DNA of 64,000 bases from positions 1 to 64,000 of the forward strand of contig CAMLGC010000010.1 of assembly GCA_946479505.1 (NCBI GenBank). Reading direction: 5' to 3'. Below are positions 1 through 10,332 of this stretch, piece after piece; positions within the stretch are counted from its first letter, which is position 1; each line of letters starts with the position of its first letter. Below the pieces are notes generated by a model that worked only from the letters and a program-made list of their open reading frames with translations, was not told the origin of the DNA and did not search any database. The translations under genes were made by a program, and so were the position numbers. The DNA is from an uncultured Sphingomonadaceae bacterium. Lineage in GTDB: Bacteria; Pseudomonadota; Alphaproteobacteria; Sphingomonadales; Sphingomonadaceae.

Positions 1-2102
<2,102 letters not shown>

Positions 2103-2138
2103 TCCTCCCGGTTCGGATCGTCTCCGATCAAAGAAAGA

Positions 2139-2173
2139 GCCGTCGTCCGGATTACCGGGCGGCGGCTTTTTTT
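2139..2173 (+). terminator. Rho-independent terminator after rpoC
   Basis: A 12-bp stem (2139-2150 with 2155-2166, two G-U pairs) and a 4-nt loop are followed by seven T residues. It lies 37 bases after the rpoC stop and fits the end of the rpoBC transcript. Confidence 0.93.
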
Positions 2174-2241
2174 GCGGCAGAACCCCGCTTGCTTCCAGTC
2201 GCGAGGCACGTCATGAGGTGTGCTAGTGTAGGGAGACAGTG

Positions 2242-3405
2242 ATGCGCGTAGTGCTGATGCTGGTGGCGGTGATGATCGGACTGGCGGTGCCCGGTGGAGC
2301 GATCGCGAAGACCCGCGCGAACCAGCCCGTGGGGGTCGTTTCGTTCGAGATCGCCGATCCGGAGCGCCGCGATCCGATCGCGACCGATCTAGGCCGCGCC
2401 TGGCGGGTCGATCTCTATTATCCCGCCGCGGACGGCGGCACCGCGCGACCCTATCTGGCTGATCCCGCGCTGCTGACAACGCTGATCGCAGATGGCTATT
2501 ACGACGTTCCGGAAGCAACGCTGCGCGGTTGGGCAGCACAGCCCGGCCCCGCTTTGGTCGCCGCCCCGCCGGCCGAAACGTCGGAGCCGCTCCCGCTCGT
2601 CACGATCTCGCCGGGATCGGGCGTCGCGGCGTTCAATTACGGTGAGCTCGCCGCGGCGCTGGCGAGGCGCGGCTATGCGGTTGCCGTAATCGACCTTCCG
2701 TATATCGGCCCGTCGCGGCTCGCCGACGGCCGGGTGATGCGGCCGGGCGACGATCCCCTCCAGCAATCCGACGACATCGCTGCGCTCACGCCCCGCGTCC
2801 GCGAGTGGTCGCGCGACGTCTCGGTCACGCTCGACCGGCTCTTTGCCGCCGATCGCCCGTCGGCGATCCCCGCGTCGCTCGCGCTCGATCCTCGCCGCGT
2901 CACGGTGACGGGCCATTCGCTCGGCGGGACCGTCGCCGTGCAGGTCTGCAACGACGATCCGCGGATCGAGGCGTGCGCCGATTTCGAGGGCGCGCCCGAT
3001 CCGACGACGATCGTCGATCAGGGGCCGGTCAAGCCGACGCTGATCACCGGCGCGCGCTCTGCCAAGCCCGATCGGCCGTTCGAGAAGCCCGATCTCTCCA
3101 GTCCCTTCTGGAGCTTCCTGGGCCGGGGAGAGAATGCATCGAACTGGGCGATCGCGATCACCAAGGGCAGCCATATGAGCTATTCGGATGCGCCGTATGA
3201 GATGCCCGAGACGCTGTCGCGGTTCGGCGGCACGCTGATGACGCCGGAGCGCTCGTTCGAGCTCTATACCGGGCTGGTCGATGCGTTCGCGCGGGCTTAT
3301 GCGCCGGGTGGCGGCGGCAATGCGGCGTTCGCCGACTTCCTGCACGCACAACCCGAGATCAAGGCGACCTCCTCGGCCGAGGCTCGCGACGGGGCAGCAC
3401 GCTAG
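2242..3405 (+). CDS. secreted alpha/beta hydrolase (dienelactone hydrolase / PAF-acetylhydrolase type)
   Basis: A protein of about 387 residues with an N-terminal signal peptide (MRVVLMLVAVMIGLAVPGG, probable cleavage after AIA), so it is likely periplasmic. The nucleophile elbow GHSLGG lies at residues 224-229. An upstream strand with SPGSGVAAFNYGELAAALARRG fits the oxyanion region of predicted dienelactone hydrolases and platelet-activating-factor acetylhydrolase-like esterases. A late histidine in KGSHMSY is a candidate catalytic base. The ATG at 2242 is preceded by GGGAG; an in-frame GTG sits directly before it. It stands alone between the rpoC terminator and the convergent mod operon. 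The substrate cannot be told from the sequence. Confidence 0.8.
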   Translation: MRVVLMLVAVMIGLAVPGGAIAKTRANQPVGVVSFEIADPERRDPIATDLGRAWRVDLYYPAADGGTARPYLADPALLTTLIADGYYDVPEATLRGWAAQPGPALVAAPPAETSEPLPLVTISPGSGVAAFNYGELAAALARRGYAVAVIDLPYIGPSRLADGRVMRPGDDPLQQSDDIAALTPRVREWSRDVSVTLDRLFAADRPSAIPASLALDPRRVTVTGHSLGGTVAVQVCNDDPRIEACADFEGAPDPTTIVDQGPVKPTLITGARSAKPDRPFEKPDLSSPFWSFLGRGENASNWAIAITKGSHMSYSDAPYEMPETLSRFGGTLMTPERSFELYTGLVDAFARAYAPGGGGNAAFADFLHAQPEIKATSSAEARDGAAR

Positions 3406-3411
3406 CCGCGA

Positions 3412-4020
3412 TCACATCCGCACGATCCGCGTCCCCAGCCGCTCGGCCTCCTCGGTGTCGTGCGTCACCATCAGCACGGGCAGCTTGAGCACGTCGCGAA
3501 TGTGGAGGATGGCCCGCATGATCTCCTCACGGCGGGCGCGATCGAGCGAGGAGAGCGGCTCGTCGAGCAGCAGGAAGCGCGCGCCCGAAAGCAAGGCGCG
3601 GCCGATCGCCACGCGGCGCGCCTCGCCGCCCGACAGCGTGCGCGGCCAGCGGTCGAGCAGATGGCCGATGCCGAGGAAGCCGATCGTGTCCTCGACATCG
3701 AGCGGCGCGCCTTCGTGGCGGCCATAGGCGAGATTGGCGCGCACGCTGAGGTGCGGAAACAGTCGGGGCTCCTGGAAGACATAGCCGGCGCAGCGCTTTT
3801 CCGTCGGCACGTCGATCCCCGCGCTTGCGTCGAACAGCGTCTCGCCCGCGACGCGCACATGGCCCCAATCGGGCGCGAGCAGCCCCGCGACCATGTTGAG
3901 CACGCTCGTCTTGCCCGCCCCCGAGGGGCCGAACAGCACGGTGAGCCCGTCGCCGGCCTCGAAAACGACGCCGATCTGCACGTCGCCGAGGCGCCTGGTG
4001 ACGTCGATGTCAAAGGACAT
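3412..4020 (-). CDS. modC: molybdate ABC transporter ATP-binding protein, short form
   Basis: ATPase of the molybdate importer. Walker A GPSGAGKT is at residues 31-38, the ABC signature LSGGE at 129-133, Walker B LLLDEP at 150-155 and the switch histidine in MVTHD near 187. At 202 residues it stops right after the nucleotide-binding domain and lacks the C-terminal TOBE/Mop domain of classical ModC (about 350 aa), so it probably cannot bind molybdate itself. Its start overlaps the end of modB by 11 bp, which indicates translational coupling. The mod assignment rests on the modA and modB neighbours. Confidence 0.88.
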   Translation of the reverse strand: MSFDIDVTRRLGDVQIGVVFEAGDGLTVLFGPSGAGKTSVLNMVAGLLAPDWGHVRVAGETLFDASAGIDVPTEKRCAGYVFQEPRLFPHLSVRANLAYGRHEGAPLDVEDTIGFLGIGHLLDRWPRTLSGGEARRVAIGRALLSGARFLLLDEPLSSLDRARREEIMRAILHIRDVLKLPVLMVTHDTEEAERLGTRIVRM

Positions 4021-4702
4021 GGCGAATCCGCCCGCTGCGCCGCGCGAGCACTTCCGACAGCACGAGCGCGCCCAGCGAGAGCGTGACCGAGAGCAAGGCG
4101 AGCCGCAATACCTCGCCCTCGCCGCCGGGCCGCTGGAGCGCCGAATAGATGGCGAGCGGCAAGGTGCGCGTCTCGCCGGGCACGTTCGAGACGAAGGTGA
4201 TCGTCGCCCCGAACTCGCCGATCGATCGCGCGAAGCCGAGCACCAGCCCCGCGAGCACGCCCGGCACGCTGAGCGGCAGGGTCACGCTCCAGAACACCCG
4301 CCACGGCCCCGCACCCAACGTGCGCGCCGCGCTTTCGAGCCGCGCGTCGACCGCCTCGATCGACAGCCGCATCGCGCGCACCATCAGCGGCAGCGCCATC
4401 ACCCCGGCCGCGATCGCAGCCCCCGTCCAGCGGAACAGCACGGTCGCGCCGAACCACGCGTGAAGCGGCGCGCCGATCGGCCCGGTCGGCCCGAACGCCA
4501 TCAGCAGCAGCCAACCGGTGACGACCGGCGGCAGCACCAGCGGCAGGTGGACGAGCGCGTCGAGAAGCACCTTGCCCGGAAACCGAGCACGTGCGAGCAC
4601 CCAGGCGAGCGCGAAGGCGACCGGCAGGGTCGCGACCATCGCCGCCAGGCCGACGCGGAGCGACAGCGCGACGACGTCCCATTCGGTGGGGCTGAGGATC
4701 AT
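4010..4702 (-). CDS. modB: molybdate ABC transporter permease
   Basis: Inner-membrane permease of 230 residues with about five or six hydrophobic segments. The conserved cytoplasmic EAA loop is visible as ARTLGAGPWRVFWSVTLPLS, which contacts ModC, and GRSIGEFGATITF-type residues (FARSIGEFGATITFVSN) are typical of ModB/CysT permeases. It is followed by modC with an 11-bp overlap and separated from modA by about 110 bp holding a palindromic repeat. Confidence 0.92.
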   Translation of the reverse strand: MILSPTEWDVVALSLRVGLAAMVATLPVAFALAWVLARARFPGKVLLDALVHLPLVLPPVVTGWLLLMAFGPTGPIGAPLHAWFGATVLFRWTGAAIAAGVMALPLMVRAMRLSIEAVDARLESAARTLGAGPWRVFWSVTLPLSVPGVLAGLVLGFARSIGEFGATITFVSNVPGETRTLPLAIYSALQRPGGEGEVLRLALLSVTLSLGALVLSEVLARRSGRIRHVL

Positions 4703-4715
4703 CGGTTCCCCTCTT

Positions 4716-4804
4716 CGTCATCCCCGCGGAAGCAAGGACCCATCTCCCGACCGTGTACCAGGTGAGCCGTAAGAAGCTGGGTTCCCGCTTTCGCGGGAAT
4801 GACG
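4716..4804. repeat. palindromic repeat between modA and modB
   Basis: Two inverted arms of about 30 bp (beginning CGTCATCCCCGCGGAAGC on the left; the complement of the right arm begins CGTCATTCCCGCGAAAGC) enclose about 30 bp. I count roughly 25 of 30 matching positions. The arm sequence resembles the element inside dnaE at 22002-22066 (cgaaggcgggNacccag type). It splits modA from modBC but leaves all frames intact. Confidence 0.75.
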
Positions 4805-4811
4805 CGAGGGG

Positions 4812-5573
4812 TCAACGCGCCTCAAACCCGTATCGCGCAAAGATCGCCTCCCCCTCGGGCGAGACGAGGAACCGCCTGAACGCCTCGGCATCCATGCTGG
4901 TCGAGGTCGTCAGCCGCGCGACCGGATAGGTGATCGGCGGATGGCTCGCCTCGGGGAACACCCCCACCACGCGCACCTTGTCCGACGCGCGTGCGTCGGT
5001 GGCATAGACGATGCCGAGCGGCGCGGCGCGGCGCTCGACCAGCGCCAGCGCCGCGCGGACATTCTCGGCGGCGGCGACATGGCCGCGCGCTGCCTTCCAC
5101 AGCCCCATCGTCTCGAGCGCCGCCCGGCCGTATTTCCCCGCGGGAACCGAGCTCGGATCGGCCATCGCCACCGGCTGCGTCGCAAGCGCGCGGCGGATCT
5201 CGATCGGTGCGGTGTTGCCCGCCGCGGTCACGAGCACCAAGCGGTTGGCGAGGAAGGTCTCGCGGCTCGCGGGCACAATCAGCCGCTTCTGCTGGAGGAT
5301 GTCCATCCACGCTTCGTCGGCAGAGAGGAACAGGTCCGCGGGCGCCCCCGCCTCGATCTGCCGCGCCAGCGCCGAGGTGGCGGCGAAGGAGAGAACGGGG
5401 CGGGCATGGCCTTGTTTCGCCCAAGCATCGGCGGCGGCGGTCAGCGATTCCTGGAGGCTCGCGGCGGCGAGCACGAGCGGCCCCTGCGGGCGCTCAGACG
5501 TGATGGTGAGCGCGAGGCCCGCCGCGACGGCGACCAGCACAGCAAGGATCAGCAGCGCGCGACGCAGGGGCAA
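4812..5573 (-). CDS. modA: molybdate ABC transporter substrate-binding protein
   Basis: Periplasmic molybdate-binding protein of about 253 residues. The N-terminal hydrophobic stretch PLRRALLILAVLVAVAAGLA is a signal peptide or anchor, followed by the family motif VLAAASLQESLTAAADAW and then SFAATSALARQIEAGAPADLFLSADEAWMD, typical of ModA oxyanion-site loops. An upstream in-frame ATG at 5600 lies inside a palindromic repeat and has no Shine-Dalgarno sequence. I prefer the TTG at 5573, preceded by GAGAGG, though the spacing is short. First gene of modABC on the minus strand. Confidence 0.88.
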   Translation of the reverse strand: MPLRRALLILAVLVAVAAGLALTITSERPQGPLVLAAASLQESLTAAADAWAKQGHARPVLSFAATSALARQIEAGAPADLFLSADEAWMDILQQKRLIVPASRETFLANRLVLVTAAGNTAPIEIRRALATQPVAMADPSSVPAGKYGRAALETMGLWKAARGHVAAAENVRAALALVERRAAPLGIVYATDARASDKVRVVGVFPEASHPPITYPVARLTTSTSMDAEAFRRFLVSPEGEAIFARYGFEAR

Positions 5574-5593
5574 TATCCTCTCGAAACACCCCA

Positions 5594-5683
5594 CCGTCAT
5601 GCTGAACTCGTTTCAGCATCCGGTCCGCGACAAGTGACGTCGCCGGAGACACGTTGGATTCTGAACCAAATTCAGCGTGACGG
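5594..5683. repeat. palindromic repeat upstream of modA
   Basis: Inverted arms of about 28 bp; the left reads CCGTCATGCTGAACTCG and the complement of the right begins CCGTCACGCTGAATTTG. I count about 22 of 28 matches. This family (GTCATGCTGAA...TTCAGCATCC) differs from the repeat at 4716-4804. It overlaps the possible upstream ATG of modA. Confidence 0.8.
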
Positions 5684-5706
5684 AAAGAAGGGTCAACGGG
5701 GCCAAT

Positions 5707-6072
5707 CTATTTCTTGTCGTCCTTTCCCGTCATGCGGCTGATCGCGTCGCGGCCGAAATTGGCGATCATCTCGCCGACCTCGCGCGCCTGCGCCATCGAT
5801 CGGCTGCCCTGCTCGCGCAGATACTCGCCCTGGACATGCATCACCTCCGAAAGGTCGCGCGCCTTGGCGGCCTTTCGCATCGCCTCGAACGCCTCGCGCG
5901 TGTTCTGTTCGGCCTGATCGAGCAGCTTCATGCCGACTTCGCTGCCGCGCTCGGCCATCCGCTCGCCCGAGGCGCGCATCTTCTCGCCCGCCTCGCGCAT
6001 CTTGTCGGTGACGCCGGTCTTCTCCTCGCCGCTGCCCTCGTCGCCGGTTCCCGTCTTCTTCGCCTGTGCCAT
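5707..6072 (-). CDS. phasin-family protein
   Basis: A 121-residue, highly charged, mostly helical protein with a core of the kind EVGMKLLDQAEQNTREAFEAM, matching the phasin family that coats polyhydroxyalkanoate granules or serves as a general stress/anchoring protein. The Lys/Gly/Glu-rich first 30 residues are probably disordered. The ATG at 6072 has AAGGAGG seven bases upstream. No PHA synthase is in the window, so a granule role is only inferred. Divergent from nfuA. Confidence 0.82.
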   Translation of the reverse strand: MAQAKKTGTGDEGSGEEKTGVTDKMREAGEKMRASGERMAERGSEVGMKLLDQAEQNTREAFEAMRKAAKARDLSEVMHVQGEYLREQGSRSMAQAREVGEMIANFGRDAISRMTGKDDKK

Positions 6073-6150
6073 GATCGTCCTCCTTGGCCGATGCGACGCG
6101 CGAGCCCCGGCCGCGGTTCCACCCTTGATCCGCGCGCGCTCCGCCGCCAC

Positions 6151-6735
6151 ATGGCTTATATGCTGATCGAGACCGAGACCACGCCCAATCCGGCGACGCT
6201 GAAGTTCCTGCCCGGCCGCTCCGTGATGGACGGCGGCACGCGCGATTTCGCGAGCCCCGAGGAGGCCGACGCCTCGCCGCTCGCCGAGGCGCTGTTCGGT
6301 CTTGGCGATGTGACCGGCGTGTTCTTCGGCAAGGATTTCGTGTCGGTGACGGCCGCGCCGGGGGTCGACTGGCTCGGACTCAAGCCCGACGTGCTCGCGA
6401 TCCTGCTCGATCATTTCTCGGCCAACATGCCGCTGTTCAAGCCGGGCTCGGCCGCCGGGATCAGCGTTCCCGCCGACGCGGCGACTTTCGGCGACGATCC
6501 GGCCGACGAGGACATCATCATCCAGATCAGGGAGCTGATCGACACGCGCGTGCGCCCCGCCGTCGCCAACGACGGCGGCGACATCATCTACCGCGGTTTC
6601 GACAAGGGGAAGGTCTTCCTCCAGATGCAGGGCGCCTGCTCGGGCTGCCCCTCCTCGACTGCGACCCTGAAGAACGGCATCGAGCAACTGCTCAAATATT
6701 ACGTGCCCGAGGTGACCGAGGTCCGCGCGGTCTGA
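6151..6735 (+). CDS. nfuA: Nfu-type Fe-S cluster scaffold/carrier
   Basis: A 194-residue protein with two domains. The N-terminal Nfu_N domain begins MLIETETTPNPATLKFLPG. The C-terminal NifU-like domain carries the cluster-binding CSGC at residues 163-166 within QGACSGCPSSTATLKNGIE. It is expected to carry or transfer [4Fe-4S] clusters to apoproteins in the cytoplasm; MiaB and RimO, both encoded in this window, are potential clients by inference. An alternative start is the ATG at 6160. Confidence 0.95.
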   Translation: MAYMLIETETTPNPATLKFLPGRSVMDGGTRDFASPEEADASPLAEALFGLGDVTGVFFGKDFVSVTAAPGVDWLGLKPDVLAILLDHFSANMPLFKPGSAAGISVPADAATFGDDPADEDIIIQIRELIDTRVRPAVANDGGDIIYRGFDKGKVFLQMQGACSGCPSSTATLKNGIEQLLKYYVPEVTEVRAV

Positions 6736-6762
6736 TCCCTATTCCACAACGACAGGAACCCC

Positions 6763-7356
6763 ATGGGCGAGAAACTTTCCGATTCCGCGCTCGACACGAT
6801 CTTCCGCACCGCGCGCACCTATAACGGCTATACCGACGAGCCTGTCACCGAAGCCCAGATCCGGCAGATCTACGATCTGCTCAAGATGGGTCCGACCTCG
6901 GCCAACCAACAGCCCGCGCGCTTCGTCTGGTGCCTGAGCCAGGACGCAAAGGACAAGCTCGCCGACTGCGCGACGGGCACCAATCCCGACAAGATCAGGA
7001 AGGCACCCGCCGCCGTCATCATCGGCATGGACGAGGAATTCCACGAGCACCTCCCCTTCCTCTTCCCGCATACCGATGCGCGGAGCTGGTTCGAGGGCGA
7101 TGTCGACAAGCGCCGCGAACATGCCTTTCGCAACTCCTCGCTCCAGGGTGCGTATTTGCTCATCGCCGCGCGCGCGATCGGGCTCGACACCGGGCCGATG
7201 TCGGGGTTCGACCCGGAGGCCGTGCAGAAGGCGTTCTTCGTCGACCAGCCGGGCGTGAAACCCAATTTCATCGCGACCCTGGGCCACGGCGATCCGTCGA
7301 CCATCTTCGGACGCTCGCCGCGGCCCGATTTCGAGCGCTTCAACCGCATCGATTGA
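6763..7356 (+). CDS. malonic-semialdehyde-reductase-like nitroreductase (RutE family)
   Basis: A 197-residue FMN-dependent nitroreductase-fold protein. The N-terminal MGPTSANQQPARFVW is the typical flavin-binding segment, and the C-terminal GDPSTIFGRSPRPDFE together with MSGFDPEAVQKAFF matches the RutE/YdfG-associated subgroup. No rut pyrimidine-degradation genes lie nearby, so a general aldehyde or nitro reductase role is as likely as the RutE reaction. It sits between nfuA and tsaB on the same strand with short gaps (27 and 17 bp), suggesting one transcript. Confidence 0.85.
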   Translation: MGEKLSDSALDTIFRTARTYNGYTDEPVTEAQIRQIYDLLKMGPTSANQQPARFVWCLSQDAKDKLADCATGTNPDKIRKAPAAVIIGMDEEFHEHLPFLFPHTDARSWFEGDVDKRREHAFRNSSLQGAYLLIAARAIGLDTGPMSGFDPEAVQKAFFVDQPGVKPNFIATLGHGDPSTIFGRSPRPDFERFNRID

Positions 7357-7373
7357 AGACGGAAAGGGAGTAG

Positions 7374-7988
7374 GTGACCACCCTCGTCATCGACACCGCC
7401 ACCGCCGCCTGCTCGGTCGCGCTGATCGAGGGCAACGTCGTGCTCGCCGAGCGGCACGAGGTCGTCGGCCGCGGCCATGCCGAGCGGCTGCTGCCAGCCA
7501 TCGCCGAGCTGCCCCGTGGCGGCCGCGCCGACGCGATCCTGGTCGATGTCGGTCCCGGCAGCTTCACCGGGGTGCGGGTCGGGATCGCCGCCGCGCGCGC
7601 GCTTGCACTCGGCTGGGGCGTCGCGGCGCTCGGCTATTCCTCGACCGCGCTCATCGCTGCCGCCGAATTCGCGCGCGATTCCGCGCTCGCGCGGCTTGCC
7701 GTCGTGCTCGAAGGGGGGCATGGCGAGGTCTTCATGCAGCCCTTCTCGCGCCCGCTCGCCGCCGACGCCCCCCTCGCCTCGCGCACGCCCGAGGCGGCGC
7801 TGGCAATGCTCGACGGGTGCCGGGCGGTCGGCACCGGCGTTCGCTGGCTGGGCGAGATTGCCGACGCGGTCGAGACGGTGCCGCGCGCGGCCGATGCGCG
7901 GCTGCTTCCGCCTGCGTTCCGCACGCTGCCGCCGAGCCCGATCTACGGCCGCGCGCCCGACGCGGTGCCGCTCGCGGCGCGCGCATGA
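7374..7988 (+). CDS. tsaB: tRNA threonylcarbamoyladenosine biosynthesis protein TsaB
   Basis: A 204-residue ASKHA-fold protein that partners TsaD and TsaE in t6A37 tRNA modification. It opens with LVIDTATAACSVALIEG, and GPGSFTGVRVGIAAARALALG is the diagnostic motif. The GTG at 7374 is preceded by GGAAAGGGAG. Its stop overlaps the rimI start (ATGA), a coupling commonly seen between these two genes. Confidence 0.95.
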   Translation: MTTLVIDTATAACSVALIEGNVVLAERHEVVGRGHAERLLPAIAELPRGGRADAILVDVGPGSFTGVRVGIAAARALALGWGVAALGYSSTALIAAAEFARDSALARLAVVLEGGHGEVFMQPFSRPLAADAPLASRTPEAALAMLDGCRAVGTGVRWLGEIADAVETVPRAADARLLPPAFRTLPPSPIYGRAPDAVPLAARA

Positions 7989-8461
7989 GCACCGTCCTCA
8001 CCCACGTCACGTTGCGCACCGGCGGAATCGCCGATCTCGTCCGCATCGAGGCGCTCATCCAGACCGCCTTCGACCCGCGCTATGGCGAGGCGTGGACACG
8101 CAACCAGTGCGCGGGCGTGATGGCGATGCCGGGCGTCGCGCTCACCATTGCCGAGGTCGACGGCGCGCCGGCCGGGTTCGCGATCACGCGCGCGGTGGTC
8201 GACGAGGCCGAATTGCTGCTGCTCGCGGTCGATCCCAAGCGGCGGCGGCGCGGGATCGGCAGCACGCTGCTCCGGGCGGTGATCGCCGACTGCGAATCGC
8301 GCGGGCTCGACAAGCTCCATCTCGAAGTGCGGGCGAGCAACGATGCGGTCGCCCTGTATCGCAGCGCCGGCTTCAAGAAAATTGGTGAACGCCATGATTA
8401 TTATCGCGGCGCCAACGGCAAGTTGTTCGACGCGAACACCTTTATGCGCGTGCTCCGCTGA
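7985..8461 (+). CDS. rimI: ribosomal protein S18-alanine N-acetyltransferase (GNAT)
   Basis: A 158-residue GNAT acetyltransferase. The acetyl-CoA-binding segment is LLAVDPKRRRRGIGSTLL, followed by LEVRASNDAVALYRSAGFKKIGERHDYY, the usual RimI C-terminal pattern. The ATG at 7985 overlaps the tsaB stop by 4 bp. Assignment to S18 acetylation is from family and context. Confidence 0.9.
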   Translation: MSTVLTHVTLRTGGIADLVRIEALIQTAFDPRYGEAWTRNQCAGVMAMPGVALTIAEVDGAPAGFAITRAVVDEAELLLLAVDPKRRRRGIGSTLLRAVIADCESRGLDKLHLEVRASNDAVALYRSAGFKKIGERHDYYRGANGKLFDANTFMRVLR

Positions 8462-8568
8462 TCGTCCGAAAGCGTGCGCAAAACCCCCTTGCACTTGGCC
8501 CGGAACGGCTCGATAGGAGCGCGGATGCCTGTTTCCCCCCAGGCGCAGTAAGGGCTGAAAGGAACACC

Positions 8569-8985
8569 ATGGATACCGACAACGACATGCAGGAAACACT
8601 GGTGACGCTGACCGCGGATATTGTTGCCGCGCACGTCAGCAACAACAGCGTTGCGGTTTCCGATCTTCCGCTCATTATCCAGAACGTCCACGGTGCTCTC
8701 GCCGGGCTCGGCCGCCCGGCCGAACAGCCCGAGGTCAAGCAGGAGCCGGCAGTCTCGATCCGGTCGTCGGTGAAGCCCGATTACGTCGTCTGTCTCGAGG
8801 ACGGCAAGAAGCTCAAGATGCTCAAGCGGCACCTGATGACGCACTATCAGATGACCCCCGATCAGTATCGCGCCAAGTGGAATCTGCCCGCCGACTATCC
8901 GATGGTCGCGCCCAATTATGCCGAGCAGCGCCGCACCCTCGCCAAGAAGATCGGCCTCGGCACCAAGCGCCGCAAGTCGCGGTAA
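8569..8985 (+). CDS. mucR: MucR/Ros-family zinc-finger transcriptional regulator
   Basis: A 138-residue regulator with the Ros/MucR C2H2-like finger: C75 and D78 (CLED) paired with H88 and H92 in KRHLMTHY. The basic C-terminus (LGTKRRKSR) helps DNA binding. The family controls exopolysaccharide, motility and the cell cycle in alphaproteobacteria and acts as an H-NS-like silencer at AT-rich sites. The downstream fur gene is separated by a possible degenerate palindromic repeat. Confidence 0.94.
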   Translation: MDTDNDMQETLVTLTADIVAAHVSNNSVAVSDLPLIIQNVHGALAGLGRPAEQPEVKQEPAVSIRSSVKPDYVVCLEDGKKLKMLKRHLMTHYQMTPDQYRAKWNLPADYPMVAPNYAEQRRTLAKKIGLGTKRRKSR

Positions 8986-8990
8986 CGATC

Positions 8991-9053
8991 CGTCACCCCC
9001 GGCGAAAGCTGCGGTCTCCCGATACGAGGAAGATGCCCGCTTTCGCCGGCCCG
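8991..9053. repeat. possible degenerate palindromic repeat between mucR and fur
   Basis: CCGGCGAAAGC at about 8999-9009 is mirrored by GCTTTCGCCGG at 9040-9050. The flanks (CGTCACCCC, GATGCCCGC) resemble the modA-modB repeat. Similarity is limited, and the hairpin might simply serve as the mucR transcript end. Confidence 0.4.
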
Positions 9054-9129
9054 GAATTGAGCGAGGGCGACCGCTTATTGCGAGTCGGTCGCCCTTGGCC
9101 CGGCCACGAGTTGGCAGTACATCGAGCCC

Positions 9130-9552
9130 ATGCCCCGCAAGATCGATCTCGAAGCCCTGTGCAACGAAAAGGGGTTGCGCATCACCGAGCAGCGCCGCGT
9201 GATCGCGCGCGTGCTCTCCGATGCCGAGGACCATCCCGATGTCGAGAAGGTCTATGAGCGCGCCTCGTCGATCGATCCGGGCATTTCGATCGCGACCGTT
9301 TACCGCACGGTGCGGTTGTTCGAGGAAGCCGGCATCCTCGATCGGCACGATTTCGGCGACGGCCGCTCGCGCTACGAGCCCGCGCCCGAATCGCACCACG
9401 ATCATCTGATCGACGTCGAGACGGGCCGCGTGCTCGAATTCGTCGATCCCGAGCTCGAGCAGCTCCAGAAGCAGATCGCCGAACGGCTGGGCTTCCGCCT
9501 CGTCGATCACCGTATGGAGCTCTATGGCGTCGCGCTCGATCGCAAGAAATGA
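9130..9552 (+). CDS. fur: Fur-family ferric uptake regulator
   Basis: A 140-residue metalloregulator. The winged helix includes TEQRRVIARVL and SIATVYRTVRLFEEAG, followed by the metal site HHDHLID at about residues 89-95 and the C-terminal dimerisation region. There is no C-terminal CxxC structural zinc motif, as is usual in alphaproteobacterial Fur. Irr is less likely because the histidine-rich pattern and the DVETGRVLEF segment fit Fur. Its 3' end overlaps plsC by 29 bp. Confidence 0.9.
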   Translation: MPRKIDLEALCNEKGLRITEQRRVIARVLSDAEDHPDVEKVYERASSIDPGISIATVYRTVRLFEEAGILDRHDFGDGRSRYEPAPESHHDHLIDVETGRVLEFVDPELEQLQKQIAERLGFRLVDHRMELYGVALDRKK

Positions 9553-10276
9553 TGCCGCGGGCCGGGTTCGGATCGGCCTGCGCGTCACCGGGCTCGTCCT
9601 TGCGCTGCTGATCTGCGTCGCCGGCCACGGCCTGTGGCGGCTCTTCCGCCTCCCTTCCCCCTGGCCGCGCTGGTTCCTGGGCACGGCGGCGCGGATCTGC
9701 GGCGCACGGCGGCGGACGGTCGGCCAGCCGCTGAGGCGCGACGTGATCTTCCTCGCCAATCACACGAGCTGGCTCGACATCCTCGTGCTCGCGGGCGCGA
9801 CGGGCACCGCCTTCGTCGCCAAGTCCGAGCTTCGGGCGATGCCGCTGATCGGCTGGCTATGCACCCTGAACCACACGATCTTCGTTGCGCGCGCCGATCG
9901 AATGGGGATTTCCGGCCAGATCGCCGACCTGCGCGACGCGCTCGCGCATGCCTGGCCGGTGACGATCTTTCCCGAAGGCACCACGAGCAGCGCGGGCGAG
10001 CTGCTGCCGTTCAAGGCGTCGCTGCTCGCCGTCCTCGAACCCCCGCCACCGGGCGTGAGCGTGCAGCCGGTGCTGCTCGATTACGGTGCCGGCGCGCACA
10101 CCGTCGAGTGGCTCGGCGACGAATCGGGCCGGGCCAACGCGCTCCGCATCCTCGCCCGTCCGGGCAGCTTCACGGTGACGGTCACCTGCCTCGCCCCCTT
10201 CGATCCCGCCGCCTGCCCCGACCGCAAGGCCATCGCCGCCGAAGCGCGGAAGCGAATCGAGGCGGCGATGGACTGA
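9524..10276 (+). CDS. plsC: 1-acyl-sn-glycerol-3-phosphate acyltransferase
   Basis: A 250-residue membrane-bound acyltransferase. There is one N-terminal hydrophobic helix (VTGLVLALLICVAG), the catalytic NHTSWLD at residues 79-85 (H-x4-D) and the substrate motif FPEGTTS at 149-155. It would convert lysophosphatidate to phosphatidate, or act on a related lipid such as ornithine lipid. The ATG at 9524 lies inside fur; no later in-frame start precedes the membrane helix, so the overlap is probably real. Confidence 0.88.
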   Translation: MASRSIARNDAAGRVRIGLRVTGLVLALLICVAGHGLWRLFRLPSPWPRWFLGTAARICGARRRTVGQPLRRDVIFLANHTSWLDILVLAGATGTAFVAKSELRAMPLIGWLCTLNHTIFVARADRMGISGQIADLRDALAHAWPVTIFPEGTTSSAGELLPFKASLLAVLEPPPPGVSVQPVLLDYGAGAHTVEWLGDESGRANALRILARPGSFTVTVTCLAPFDPAACPDRKAIAAEARKRIEAAMD

Positions 10277-10332
10277 TCCCGCTCGTTCGGGGAGGATCGA
10301 CGCCCTGTGCGGCTGGCGCTATAGCGCCCTCC

